Assembly: GCF_039543525.1 (NCBI RefSeq)
Contig: NZ_BAABJX010000003.1
Coordinates: 1 to 45,845, forward strand
Direction: 5' to 3'
DNA from: Algivirga pacifica
GTDB lineage: Bacteria; Bacteroidota; Bacteroidia; Cytophagales; Flammeovirgaceae
Length of the DNA: 45,845 nucleotides
Shown: piece by piece, positions 33,957 to 41,822 of the stretch
How positions within the stretch are numbered: position 1 is the first letter of the stretch
Layout of the letters: each line of letters opens with the position of its first letter
The notes under the pieces: generated by a model
Told to the model about the DNA's origin: nothing
What the model saw: only the letters and a program-made list of their open reading frames with translations
Databases searched by the model: none
Position numbers and translations under genes: made by a program

Positions 33957-34143
33957 GTTCATGATGTTTAATTGAGCTTCGCTCGTTCATGATGTTTAGT
34001 TGTTGAATCGTTGAATTGAGCTTCGCTCGTTAATTCAAGTTGATATGTTGTCTGAGTCTCAACACAAGCTTCAATCAAACAACATAAACAAAAAACTCAA
34101 TTAAACATCATGAACGAGCGAAGCTCAATTAAACAACATGAAC
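33957..34143. repeat. Inverted repeat (42-bp arms) of the GAGCTTCGCTC family
   Basis: Left arm 33957-33998 and right arm 34102-34143 are reverse complements at 41 of 42 positions. Each arm places GAGCTTCGCTC (or GAGCGAAGCTC) between words GTTCATGATGTTTA. A third GAGCTTCGCTC with different flanks (GTTGAATCGTTGAATT) lies between the arms at about 34018-34031. The right arm ends 5 bp before the chosen folB start codon. Confidence 0.88.
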
Positions 34144-34148
34144 AGCTT

Positions 34149-34514
34149 ATGGATAAGATTGCATTAGAAGGAATGGAGTTTTTTGCTTACCATGGTTTTT
34201 ATGAGGAAGAGCAAAAAATAGGAAATAAGTATGGAGTAGATTTGGAGGTAGAAACGGACTTTGGAGCAGCAGCCCAAGGAGATACCCTGAATGATACCGT
34301 GAACTATGAATCACTCTATAAGATCACCAAAGAAGTGATGGAAGAGCCTGTAAAGCTTTTAGAGCATATTGCAGGGAAGATTATCGCTAAGGTATTGGAT
34401 ACCCATGCTTCGGCCCAGACGGTACAGGTAGTTGTTCGTAAATATAACCCTCCGATTGGAGGAGTTTGTTACGCTTCTAAAATTACAATGGAACGAAAAA
34501 GGGATGCTGTATAA
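34149..34514 (+). CDS. folB: Dihydroneopterin aldolase
   Basis: I place the start at 34149 (MDKIALEGMEFFAYHGF), because the family begins with this helix-strand. The open frame runs 13 codons further upstream, but those codons are the repeat arm itself (they read MNERSSIKQHEQL) and the same MNERSSI reading recurs at 25310. The 121-residue protein has the family core: EEEQKIGNKYGVDLEV, the substrate pocket LNDTVNYESLYKI, LLEHIAGKI and the catalytic lysine region VVRKYNPPIGG. It cleaves 7,8-dihydroneopterin to 6-hydroxymethyl-dihydropterin in folate synthesis. A repeat family occupies its 5' leader and a strong terminator overlaps its stop. Confidence 0.94.
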   Translation: MDKIALEGMEFFAYHGFYEEEQKIGNKYGVDLEVETDFGAAAQGDTLNDTVNYESLYKITKEVMEEPVKLLEHIAGKIIAKVLDTHASAQTVQVVVRKYNPPIGGVCYASKITMERKRDAV

Positions 34515-34527
34515 GCATCCCTTTTTT
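34496..34527 (+). terminator. Terminator overlapping folB stop
   Basis: AAAAAGGGATGC (34496-34507) pairs with GCATCCCTTTTTT (34515-34527), and the folB stop codon lies in the loop. The hairpin is flanked by A and T runs, so it can also act on the opposite strand. Confidence 0.85.
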
Positions 34528-34594
34528 TGGATTCTGAGTGATAGGTTATTGGTCTGATTATTAAGTTTGCTCATAACCTATTATAGCAGCATTT

Positions 34595-34660
34595 TTAGTG
34601 ATTAGTGATTAGTATAGATATTCAGTAAAACGAATCACTAATCACCAACCACTAATCACC
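34595..34660. repeat. Word repeat AGTGATT / AATCACT, inverted
   Basis: TTAGTGATTAGTGATTAGTA (34595-34612) and its inverted counterpart (ACTAATCACCAACCACTAATCACC within 34637-34660) repeat a heptamer on opposite strands, forming a loose hairpin between folB and the DUF4293 gene. Confidence 0.7.
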
Positions 34661-34665
34661 AATAC

Positions 34666-35139
34666 CTAGCGTAAGCGATCCACTGATTTGACTAATTGCT
34701 CATCTCTTTTGATAAAGCGGTTAGCCATATTGTTCATTAATAAAGCAACGAAAGGAAGGAAGAATCCGAAGCTAAATTGTGACTTTCCAGCTTCTCCACC
34801 TAGTGTTTGGTAGGTCGCAAAGAAGTAAGCATTGATAATGATTACCGCTCCAATCAACAGGATGTTTACCATGTTGAGTTTTACTTGCGTCATACGGTTC
34901 TTATAACTAAAAATAGAAGCCAATCCTAGTAAGGCTGATAGTACTGATAAAACCGTTAAGTAAATAACGTTGGTAGTGCTAGGCTCTCCAGTTTCGTTAT
35001 AAGTGATCAACTCATAAGTGTCCATTTGTGCCAATACGTCTGCTTCACCGCTTAGGCGTACCCATGTAGGAACGAAGATCGTACTGATCATGCAGACTAC
35101 CAGTACGAATAGGAAAATTGTTTGTACTCTTTGTATCAT
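34666..35139 (-). CDS. DUF4293 family membrane protein
   Basis: The 157-residue protein begins MIQRVQTIFLFVLVVCM and has four hydrophobic segments (about 6-26, 57-80, 90-110, 123-142). The ends are short and basic, and the tail reads NRFIKRDEQLVKSVDRLR. This is the layout of DUF4293, an inner-membrane family found almost only in Bacteroidota with no assigned function. A TAAATTTG box lies upstream at 35167-35174. Confidence 0.85.
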   Translation of the reverse strand: MIQRVQTIFLFVLVVCMISTIFVPTWVRLSGEADVLAQMDTYELITYNETGEPSTTNVIYLTVLSVLSALLGLASIFSYKNRMTQVKLNMVNILLIGAVIIINAYFFATYQTLGGEAGKSQFSFGFFLPFVALLMNNMANRFIKRDEQLVKSVDRLR

Positions 35140-35166
35140 TGTTAAATAAATTTAGAATTAGTGATG

Positions 35167-35174
35167 CAAATTTA
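35167..35174 (-). promoter_or_regulatory. -7 box (TAAATTTG) for DUF4293 gene
   Basis: An exact TAnnTTTG box, followed by CATCAC, lies 28 bp before the start codon on the minus strand and overlaps the stop of the upstream decarboxylase gene. No good -33 box is visible at the expected distance. Confidence 0.45.
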
Positions 35175-36575
35175 CACAAGGGATTCGAAAAGTTGTAATA
35201 AGTTTTCTACATGTCGATGTTGTAGATAAGTTTGTCCAAAAACTACTCGTATGCAATAGACACCATTTAGTTTTGTATGGGTGAGGTAAGCTTTGCCGCT
35301 ATCATTGATTTTTTGAAGGATTTCGGCATTGTATGCATTGAGTGCTTCGGTGTTGTGTCCCGGTTTTTGTAGCTGTAGGCATACTAAGTTCAAATGTGTG
35401 GGCGCTAGTATTTTAGCTCCTAAACGTTTTTGTATTTCTTCCTCAAAGTATTGAGCATAGCTGATGTGTTCCCTGAGACGTTTTTGTATCCCTTCCTTTC
35501 CATAACTACGAATTACAAACCATAGCTTTAAGGCCCTGAAACGTCTTCCTAAAGGTACGCCCCAATCTCTATAATTATTTACGATGTGATCTGTCTTGGT
35601 TTTGAGATACTCCGGTAGAATCTCAAAGGTACGTATTAGTGCTCCTTTGTCTTTAACATAATACGCCGTACAGTCAAAGTTGGTAAACATCCATTTATGA
35701 GGATTGAATACGTAGGAATCGGCCATTTCTACTCCTTCAATAATCCATCGTTTTTCAGGTAGGATAGTTGCAGTACCTGCATAGGCTGCATCCACATGTA
35801 ACCATAGGTTATAGCGTTGGCAAATTTCCCCTATGGCAGAAACAGGGTCCATGGCAGTAGAGCTAGTAGTACCGGTAGCTGCCACCACACAAAGTGGTGT
35901 ATAGCCTAAGGCAATGTCTTCCTTGATATGAGCTTCCAAGGCATCAGGGCGCATGGCAAACTCCGAATCAACCGCTACTTTGCGTAATTGGTCAGAACCT
36001 ATACCTGCAATGCGTACGGCTTTGTCAATCGAAGAATGTGTTTGAGAAGAACAATAGATGGTGTATTTCTCGTTGCCTGTGAATCCGGTATGATTTAGCG
36101 TAAACCCAGAAGCTTTCTCCCTTGCGGAAAGAATTGCACATAAGGTGGCTGTAGAAGCGGTGTCTTGTATTACCCCCGTAAAGTCCTTGGGTAGTCCCAT
36201 CATATCCCGAATCCATTCCATCATGCGCTCCTCTAGCTCAGCGGCAGCAGGGGACGTTTCCCATATCATACACTGTGCCCCCAAGGTTGCGGTGAGCATT
36301 TCTGCTAATACCGAAGGGTAACTGCTGTTCGCGGGAAAGTAAGCAAAGAAATTAGGACTCTGCCAGTGTGTGATCCCTGGCATCACTAAGGATTGGAAAT
36401 CTGAAAAAATAGTAGAAAACGCTTCTCCCTTTTCAGGACTTGCTGCAGGCAATTGCTTTAATAAGTCACCAGGAGCCTGAGGAGACTTTACAGGATATTG
36501 TTCTACTTCCTCCAGATAATCGGCCATCCAGTCTACTAACCGGTGGGCTTCTTTTCTGAATTCTTGACTGTTCAT
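35172..36575 (-). CDS. PLP-dependent decarboxylase (aromatic-L-amino-acid decarboxylase family)
   Basis: The 467-residue protein fits the group II decarboxylase family. It has HWQSPNFFAYFPANSSYPS near the N-terminus, the GVIQDTASTATLCAIL binding segment, LWLHVDAAYAGTATI with the conserved aspartate, and VFNPHKWMF with the PLP-binding Lys294. A closing RLREHISYAQYFEE helix and YLTHTKLNGVYCIRVVFG are family-typical. Likely substrates are Trp, Tyr, Phe or DOPA, giving a biogenic amine and CO2; the exact amino acid cannot be read here. The 3' end overlaps the upstream promoter of the DUF4293 gene. Confidence 0.93.
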   Translation of the reverse strand: MNSQEFRKEAHRLVDWMADYLEEVEQYPVKSPQAPGDLLKQLPAASPEKGEAFSTIFSDFQSLVMPGITHWQSPNFFAYFPANSSYPSVLAEMLTATLGAQCMIWETSPAAAELEERMMEWIRDMMGLPKDFTGVIQDTASTATLCAILSAREKASGFTLNHTGFTGNEKYTIYCSSQTHSSIDKAVRIAGIGSDQLRKVAVDSEFAMRPDALEAHIKEDIALGYTPLCVVAATGTTSSTAMDPVSAIGEICQRYNLWLHVDAAYAGTATILPEKRWIIEGVEMADSYVFNPHKWMFTNFDCTAYYVKDKGALIRTFEILPEYLKTKTDHIVNNYRDWGVPLGRRFRALKLWFVIRSYGKEGIQKRLREHISYAQYFEEEIQKRLGAKILAPTHLNLVCLQLQKPGHNTEALNAYNAEILQKINDSGKAYLTHTKLNGVYCIRVVFGQTYLQHRHVENLLQLFESLV

Positions 36576-36648
36576 GTTTGTGCTTAGTTTAAGTATATTG
36601 GAGGGTATTGGCGTTTGAATATTTATACGTCTACTGCCAACTAGCTTT

Positions 36649-36717
36649 GTTGAGTGGTACTACGTACCGTTGAGGCGACTTACGTCGCAGGTTGAGTATG
36701 CTTCGCACGTTGAGATT
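36649..36717 (-). repeat. Modular hairpin block with GTTGAG linkers (left)
   Basis: Successive units read (G)TTGAG + TGGTACTACGTACC, GTTGAG + GCGACTTACGTCGC, and GTTGAG + TATGCTTCGCAC, closing with GTTGAG. The linker is conserved while each hairpin has its own stem. It is followed 17 bp later by the opposite-oriented block with three other hairpins. Confidence 0.85.
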
Positions 36718-36733
36718 TAGTAGTACTGCTTTT

Positions 36734-36803
36734 TCTCAACAGCCCGAAGGGCTACTCAACGGCACGGCGTGCCACTCAACTAGCGGCGATAGCCGCCTCA
36801 ACT
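36734..36803 (+). repeat. Modular hairpin block with CTCAAC linkers (right)
   Basis: Units read CTCAAC + AGCCCGAAGGGCT, ACTCAAC + GGCACGGCGTGCC, and ACTCAAC + TAGCGGCGATAGCCGC, then CTCAAC. This block points the opposite way from 36649-36717. None of its hairpins is a copy of the hairpins in that block. Confidence 0.85.
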
Positions 36804-36843
36804 GTTGGTTATTTATTCAACCTTAATTATCGTACTCCAATTT

Positions 36844-37362
36844 TTATCTCCCTACAATCTCAATGTTGTCCTCCCCGTCTTCTCCGTAGTTCAGCTCTTC
36901 ATCAGTTGCTTCACGAATACCAACGACTTTTCCTTTAAAGTAAAGATCTAAACCGGCATACTCATGGTTAAGGTCCATGATCAGGGTTTTCTTTTTGACC
37001 TTAACAACACGGGAGTCCCAACGAAAACCATCCTGATCAATCATAGGAAGGATATGTCCTACCTGGAACATCGCCTCCATTTCTTCAGGATCAGATAGGC
37101 CAAAGATTGACTTGTCCACCTCAATGTTACTCATTTCAGGATTGACTTCTCCATAAGCATCCTTTGCTTTTAGAAAGAAAGCAAAGGAATCACCTTCTTG
37201 TTTTCCACTCAGCTGTTGCTCAAATTTTGGGAGAACGCCTCCTGTACCAAAAATAAACATGAATGGTTCACTCTCTTCCGTCTTCTCCAATAGCTTTCCA
37301 TCCTCATTATCCTCATATAAGGTGTAGAGTACAGAGACTACTTTGTTATCTTCTATTTTCAT
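36844..37362 (-). CDS. SlyD-like FKBP-type peptidyl-prolyl isomerase (copy 1)
   Basis: The 172-residue protein starts VVSVLYTLYEDNEDGKLLEKTEES and continues with MFIFGTGGVLPKFEQQLSGKQEGDSF, LKAKDAYGEV and, after an insert-in-flap domain (about 75-140), MDLNHEYAGLDLYFKGKVVGIREATDEEL. This is the FKBP/IF-domain order of SlyD. There is no signal peptide, so it is cytoplasmic, and the His-rich metal-binding tail of E. coli SlyD is absent. It assists protein folding by proline isomerisation and chaperone action. A paralogue lies 156 bp upstream. Confidence 0.9.
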   Translation of the reverse strand: MKIEDNKVVSVLYTLYEDNEDGKLLEKTEESEPFMFIFGTGGVLPKFEQQLSGKQEGDSFAFFLKAKDAYGEVNPEMSNIEVDKSIFGLSDPEEMEAMFQVGHILPMIDQDGFRWDSRVVKVKKKTLIMDLNHEYAGLDLYFKGKVVGIREATDEELNYGEDGEDNIEIVGR

Positions 37363-37412
37363 CTTATTTTTTGTTTACCGTTTATTGCTGATCGTTTACC
37401 GTTTAGATAAGT

Positions 37413-37440
37413 TGCTCACTGCTCACTGCTCACTGCTCAC
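37413..37440. repeat. Tandem TGCTCAC heptamer, four copies
   Basis: TGCTCAC repeats four times exactly. Just before it the word GTTTACCGTTTA is repeated (about 37374-37405). It lies between the two SlyD-like genes, next to the modular hairpin array. Confidence 0.85.
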
Positions 37441-37447
37441 CGATAAT

Positions 37448-37516
37448 CTCAACTCACCAAAGGTGAAACTCAACAACACGAAGTGTTACTCAACAAGCGA
37501 CGTAAGTCGCCTCAAC
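37448..37516 (+). repeat. Modular hairpin array with CTCAAC linkers
   Basis: CTCAAC + TCACCAAAGGTGA, CTCAAC + AACACGAAGTGTT, ACTCAAC + AAGCGACGTAAGTCGC, CTCAAC. It is built like the array at 36734, but its hairpins match others only in part (TCACC..GGTGA also at 26541, GCGAC..GTCGC also at 36673). It lies just after the stop codon of SlyD-like copy 2. Confidence 0.87.
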
Positions 37517-37518
37517 CA

Positions 37519-38007
37519 CTAGTAGATACCGTCGTTACTAAGCTCGTCTTCGGTCGCTTCACGAATGTCGATTACTTCTCCCTCGAAGTGTAAGTCAATA
37601 CCTGCAAGTGGGTGGTTGAAGTCCATGACTACACTATCATCTTTCACCTCGATGATTAACCCATCCATTGGCATTTCTTCTGGCCCAACCATAGGAAGTA
37701 CATTACCTACCTGAAGTAACTCCTCACTTGCCGCTTCTCCTTCTATATTGAAAACTGATTTAGGAATCGTTACAACGGCATTGTCCTGACGCTCACCATA
37801 ACCGTCTTCTGCCTTAATACCAAAGCTGAATTGATGTCCTTTGCTTACGCCTTCTAGTTCTTTTTCAAAGATAGGAAGTACGTTTTCATGTCCGAAAAGG
37901 AACTCAAATGGCTCATCTTTGTCTACAACCTGAATCATTTCTCCCTCAGGGCTTCCTTCTGACAGGTAATAAGTAATGACGATGACTTTATCTTTTTCTA
38001 CTTTCAT
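37519..38007 (-). CDS. SlyD-like FKBP-type peptidyl-prolyl isomerase (copy 2)
   Basis: The 162-residue protein has the same order as copy 1: VIVITYYLSEGSPEGEMIQVVDKDEPFEFLFGHENVLPIFEKELEG, FGIKAEDGYGER, and VMDFNHPLAGIDLHFEGEVIDIREATEDEL. The two are clearly paralogues with perhaps half their residues shared. The proteins lack a signal peptide and the metal-binding tail. The genes are transcribed in the same direction but are separated by a hairpin array, so they may be a tandem duplication with separate leaders. Confidence 0.9.
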   Translation of the reverse strand: MKVEKDKVIVITYYLSEGSPEGEMIQVVDKDEPFEFLFGHENVLPIFEKELEGVSKGHQFSFGIKAEDGYGERQDNAVVTIPKSVFNIEGEAASEELLQVGNVLPMVGPEEMPMDGLIIEVKDDSVVMDFNHPLAGIDLHFEGEVIDIREATEDELSNDGIY

Positions 38008-38397
38008 GGTATTGATTTTTCTATTGATTGGAAATTAATTAGTGGACTGATTGCTAAGTACGATTTTCAAATGATTTAAGGAAGAAGTAGAAAGGATTAA
38101 TAATTATCCCTCAGGGAGCTATACTCCTTTATCCATTTGGAAGTCGTACCCTTATTTTTATCAGAATACTTAGTGTTTAGACTGCTAGAAGCATTTTTCA
38201 GAATTACTCTAGCAATGTATTCGTTTTTAAAGTTAACAAGATTTTTGAGGAATAGGCTCAAAATCCCTTCCTGCAAACATACAAAGATAGAATGGTAATA
38301 AGGAAGAATTGTGTATTTTGAGGAATCGAAACCAATTACAACAATTTATAATAAACCAATAGAAACCAATTTGCTGTGTTTCTAATCAGAACAAACT
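38008..38397. other. 390-bp divergent intergenic region, no gene seen
   Basis: It lies between the minus-strand SlyD-like gene and the plus-strand carboxylase gene. The minus strand has an exact TAnnTTTG box (TATGTTTG at 38274-38281) without a -33 partner. A hairpin GATTTTTGAG..CTCAAAATC lies at 38240-38265. I see no ORF or further repeat. Confidence 0.5.
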
Positions 38398-39939
38398 ATG
38401 GAGAACAGATTAGCAGAACTAAAAGAAATGAACAAACAAGCTGAGCAAGGAGGAGGAAGCAAACGAATTGCTGCTCAGCATACAAAAGGAAAACTTACCG
38501 CAAGAGAACGCATTGATCTACTTCTGGATAAAGGCACGTTTCATGAGGTAGGAAAGTTTGTACGTCATAGAGAAACAGCCTTTGGATTGGATCAGGAACA
38601 TTACCTTGGCGATGGAGTTGTGACAGGGTTTGGAAAAGTCGAAGGTCGATTAGTCTATGTGTTTTCTCAGGACTTTACCGTTTTTGGAGGTTCCTTGTCA
38701 GAAGCTCATGCTGAAAAAATCTGTAAGATTATGGATATGGCGATGAAGAATGGAGCTCCTGTTATTGGGCTGAATGATTCTGGAGGAGCCCGTATTCAGG
38801 AAGGAGTAAAATCTTTAGGAGGATATGCTGACATTTTTTATAAAAATACCTTGGCCTCAGGAGTAGTTCCTCAGATTTCTGCAATTATGGGACCTTGTGC
38901 GGGAGGAGCCGTATATTCCCCGGCGATCACAGACTTTATCATGATGGTGGAGCATACTTCCTATATGTTTGTGACAGGACCCAATGTGGTGAAAACAGTA
39001 ACTCATGAGGTAGTAACAGCAGAAGAGTTAGGTGGGGCAAGCACTCATGGTACTAAGAGTGGGGTGACCCATTTTTCAGCGCCCAATGAAGCCGCAGCAC
39101 TTCAGAATATTCGAAAACTGTTGAGTTATATTCCTCAAAATTGCGAGGAGGATGCACCAGTGTATCCCTATGAGCCGAAGGATGAAACCCGTAAGGCCCT
39201 GAACGAAATCATTCCTGAGAATCCTAATCAACCTTACGATATGCGAGAGGTGATTGAAGCAACGGTAGACGAGGATTCTTTCTTTGAAGTGCATAAGGAC
39301 TATGCAGAGAATATCGTCGTTGGCTTTGCTCGTATTGGAGGTAGAAGTATAGGAGTGGTAGGAAATCAGCCTGCCGTACTGGCAGGGGTATTGGACATTA
39401 AAGCCAGTAAAAAAGCGGCTCGTTTTGTACGTTTTTGTGATGCCTTTAACGTTCCCTTATTAGTACTGGAAGATGTGCCAGGGTTCTTGCCGGGTACAGA
39501 TCAGGAATGGAATGGGATTATTACAGAAGGGGCAAAATTACTATATGCATTCTGTGAAGCAACTGTACCAAGAGTTACCGTGATTACACGAAAAGCTTAT
39601 GGAGGAGCTTATGATGTGATGAATTCTAAGCATATCGGTGCTGACCTCAATTTTGCATGGCCATCGGCTGAGATTGCCGTAATGGGGGCAAAAGGAGCTG
39701 CAGAGATTATTTTCCGTAAACAGATTGCGGAGGCAGAAGATCCAGAAGCTAAGTTACAGGAGAAAGTAGAAGATTATGAGAAAACTTTTGCAAACCCGTA
39801 CCGCGCGGCTTATAGAGGATTTATTGATGAAGTAATTACACCTGATCAAACGAGAGAACGATTGATTACGGCTTTTGAAATGTTAGAGAATAAAGTAGAT
39901 AAGCTTCCAAAAAAGAAACATGGAAACTTGCCTCTTTAA
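38398..39939 (+). CDS. Acyl-CoA carboxylase carboxyltransferase (beta) subunit
   Basis: The 513-residue protein is of the propionyl/acetyl-CoA carboxylase beta type. It has GKLTARERIDLLLDKGTFHEVGKF, SQDFTVFGGSLSEAHAEKI, DSGGARIQEGVKSLGGYADIF, the acyl-CoA pocket PCAGGAVYSPAITDF, VLEDVPGFLPGTDQEW and AYGGAYDVMNSK. It transfers CO2 from carboxybiotin to an acyl-CoA. The final ERLITAFEMLENKVDKLPKKKHGNLPL is as in PccB proteins. The biotin-carboxylase (alpha) subunit is not in the window, so the holoenzyme partner is encoded elsewhere. Confidence 0.94.
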   Translation: MENRLAELKEMNKQAEQGGGSKRIAAQHTKGKLTARERIDLLLDKGTFHEVGKFVRHRETAFGLDQEHYLGDGVVTGFGKVEGRLVYVFSQDFTVFGGSLSEAHAEKICKIMDMAMKNGAPVIGLNDSGGARIQEGVKSLGGYADIFYKNTLASGVVPQISAIMGPCAGGAVYSPAITDFIMMVEHTSYMFVTGPNVVKTVTHEVVTAEELGGASTHGTKSGVTHFSAPNEAAALQNIRKLLSYIPQNCEEDAPVYPYEPKDETRKALNEIIPENPNQPYDMREVIEATVDEDSFFEVHKDYAENIVVGFARIGGRSIGVVGNQPAVLAGVLDIKASKKAARFVRFCDAFNVPLLVLEDVPGFLPGTDQEWNGIITEGAKLLYAFCEATVPRVTVITRKAYGGAYDVMNSKHIGADLNFAWPSAEIAVMGAKGAAEIIFRKQIAEAEDPEAKLQEKVEDYEKTFANPYRAAYRGFIDEVITPDQTRERLITAFEMLENKVDKLPKKKHGNLPL

Positions 39940-39947
39940 TAAAGGAG

Positions 39948-40091
39948 GTTGAATCGTTGAATTTCAGCAGCAAGCTGCTGAGTTGAATTGAGCTTCGCTC
40001 GTTGATTCGAGTTGAATTGTTGACTGAACTCATAAAACGATTCAACTCGAATCAACGAGCGAAGCTCAATTCAACGATTCAACGATTCAAC
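39948..40091. repeat. Inverted repeat with an inserted hairpin in one arm
   Basis: Left arm 39948-40019 and right arm 40038-40091 match as reverse complements (GTTGAATCGTTGAAT, ATTGAGCTTCGCTCGTTGATTC, GAGTTGAAT). The left arm alone contains an extra hairpin CAGCAGCAAGCTGCTG at about 39965-39980. The arms share the GAGCTTCGCTC module with 33957 and 44795 but use different flanking words. Confidence 0.86.
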
Positions 40092-40132
40092 AAGCTGTTA
40101 GTATAGTGAAAACAACCAGATAAATAGAGAAA

Positions 40133-41752
40133 ATGAAAATCAGATTGACTTTTTTAATTACTGTATTTCTAGTGGGAATGGACCATTTGCAGGCACAGTA
40201 TAAATATGAGCCCAAGGATGTGCTGACCAAAGACTTTCATGCCAATAGAAGGGAGGCTGTAAGGGCAAAGTTATCAAAGAACTCTGTGGCAGTGTTTTTT
40301 GCCAATCCAGTTCGTAATAGGGCAAATGATGTGGATTATGTATACCATCAAGATCCTGATCTATATTACCTTACAGGGTATAAGGAGCCTAATGCGACCT
40401 TATTGATCTTTTCTGAACCTGTTGATATTAATGGAAAACAGTTTAAGGAATTATTCTTTGTACAACCTCGTAGTGAACAAAGTGAAATGTGGAATGGGGA
40501 GCGTCTTGGAATAGAACGAACCAAAGAGCGTACAGGAATAGAAGGTGTATTTGCCAATGACTTCTTTGATGATTTGCCTCTTGACTTTAAGTCTTTTGAC
40601 AAAGTACTGATGTATGAACTAAAGGGAGATGTTAGGGATAATCGCAATGATGAAGGAGATCTGTATAGTATGATGCAGTACTTTAAGGAAGTAACGGATT
40701 ATCCTGAAGCTGATTTTTCTGAGACAGAGGATCAGTTATATACCCTGATTGAAACCGCAGATGAGTACAGTGCTGCCAATGTCGCTAAGGTAATTGGTAG
40801 GGCTATGGAGAATGACCCGTCTTTAGCAAAAAATGAAACCTTGAAAGCCTACCAAAATGCTTCAACATTGGAGGAGCGTACATTGGTGGTTGAAAAACTT
40901 CCTAAAACCAATATTGACTTGAATCAATTGCATGTCATTATGGGGGCGTTAAGAGAGGTGAAGTTAGAAGAAGAGATTAGTATGCTAAAAAAGGCGGTAC
41001 GTATTTCCGCTATGGGACAGGTAGAGGTTATGAAAGCCATGCATCCAGGAATGTCTGAAAGAGAGGTGCAAGGAATCCATGAGTTTGTCTTTAAGAAGTA
41101 TGGTGCAGAGTTCGAGGGATATCCTTCTATTGTTGGAGGAGGACATAATGGTTGTGTGTTGCATTATATCGAAAATAATAAGCCACAATTGACGAAAGAT
41201 GAAATGATCCTGATGGACCTGGGAGCTGAATATAGGGGGTATACTGCCGATGTGACTCGAACGATTCCTGTGAATGGAAAATTCTCTAAGGAACAGAAGG
41301 CGATCTACGAGATTGTATATAAAGCCCAAGAAGCAGGCATTCAAGCTTGTCAGGTAGGAGAGGATTTCTCCGCACCTTATATCGCATCGGTTAAGGAAAT
41401 AAAAGAAGGGTTAATGAAACTGGGTATTATCAAGACTGAAGCGGATTATGGTATTTATTTACCACATGGAGTGTCTCATCATATTGGATTGGATGTACAT
41501 GATAAGTCCAATTATTCCGATTTTCAGGAGAATATGGTAATAACAGTGGAACCGGGAATTTATATTCCTGAAAATAGCCCTTGTGATCCCAAGTGGTGGG
41601 GAATAGCGGTACGTATAGAAGATGATATTTTGATTACCAGCAAAGGCCCTGTGAATTTATCAGAAGAAGCCCCGAGGCACTGGAAAGAAATAGAGAAGGT
41701 GATGAAACAAGAGAGTGTTTTGGAGAAATGGGAGTTGCCGGTTATTGAATAA
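40133..41752 (+). CDS. Secreted Xaa-Pro aminopeptidase (M24B)
   Basis: A signal peptide (ending HLQAQ) precedes an aminopeptidase P N-terminal domain (about 35-190, with YVYHQDPDLYYLTGYKEPNATLLIF) and an M24 metallopeptidase domain (about 255-510). The metal ligands are visible: Asp (LMDLGAEY), Asp (GYTADVTRT), His (LPHGVSHHIGLDVHD), Glu (ITVEPGIYIPE) and Glu (RIEDDILIT). The protein removes the residue before a proline from peptides in the periplasm. It is 539 residues, longer than E. coli PepP mostly because of the leader and an insert at about 195-250. It is flanked by an inverted repeat upstream and a terminator downstream. Confidence 0.95.
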   Translation: MKIRLTFLITVFLVGMDHLQAQYKYEPKDVLTKDFHANRREAVRAKLSKNSVAVFFANPVRNRANDVDYVYHQDPDLYYLTGYKEPNATLLIFSEPVDINGKQFKELFFVQPRSEQSEMWNGERLGIERTKERTGIEGVFANDFFDDLPLDFKSFDKVLMYELKGDVRDNRNDEGDLYSMMQYFKEVTDYPEADFSETEDQLYTLIETADEYSAANVAKVIGRAMENDPSLAKNETLKAYQNASTLEERTLVVEKLPKTNIDLNQLHVIMGALREVKLEEEISMLKKAVRISAMGQVEVMKAMHPGMSEREVQGIHEFVFKKYGAEFEGYPSIVGGGHNGCVLHYIENNKPQLTKDEMILMDLGAEYRGYTADVTRTIPVNGKFSKEQKAIYEIVYKAQEAGIQACQVGEDFSAPYIASVKEIKEGLMKLGIIKTEADYGIYLPHGVSHHIGLDVHDKSNYSDFQENMVITVEPGIYIPENSPCDPKWWGIAVRIEDDILITSKGPVNLSEEAPRHWKEIEKVMKQESVLEKWELPVIE

Positions 41753-41767
41753 TTATAACGTAGATAT

Positions 41768-41811
41768 GAGTCATCCCTTATTAATATTTAAGGGGATGGC
41801 TCTATTTTTTT
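41768..41811 (+). terminator. Terminator after Xaa-Pro aminopeptidase gene
   Basis: GAGTCATCCCTTA pairs with TAAGGGGATGGCTC through one mismatch and one bulge, followed by TATTTTTTTG. It follows the stop codon by about 15 bp. Confidence 0.82.
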
Positions 41812-41822
41812 GTTTAAAAACG

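Noticed and set aside
36734..37516. CRISPR array
   Set aside because: The CTCAAC units are too short for CRISPR repeats, the intervening sequences are palindromic rather than unique spacers, and no cas gene is present.
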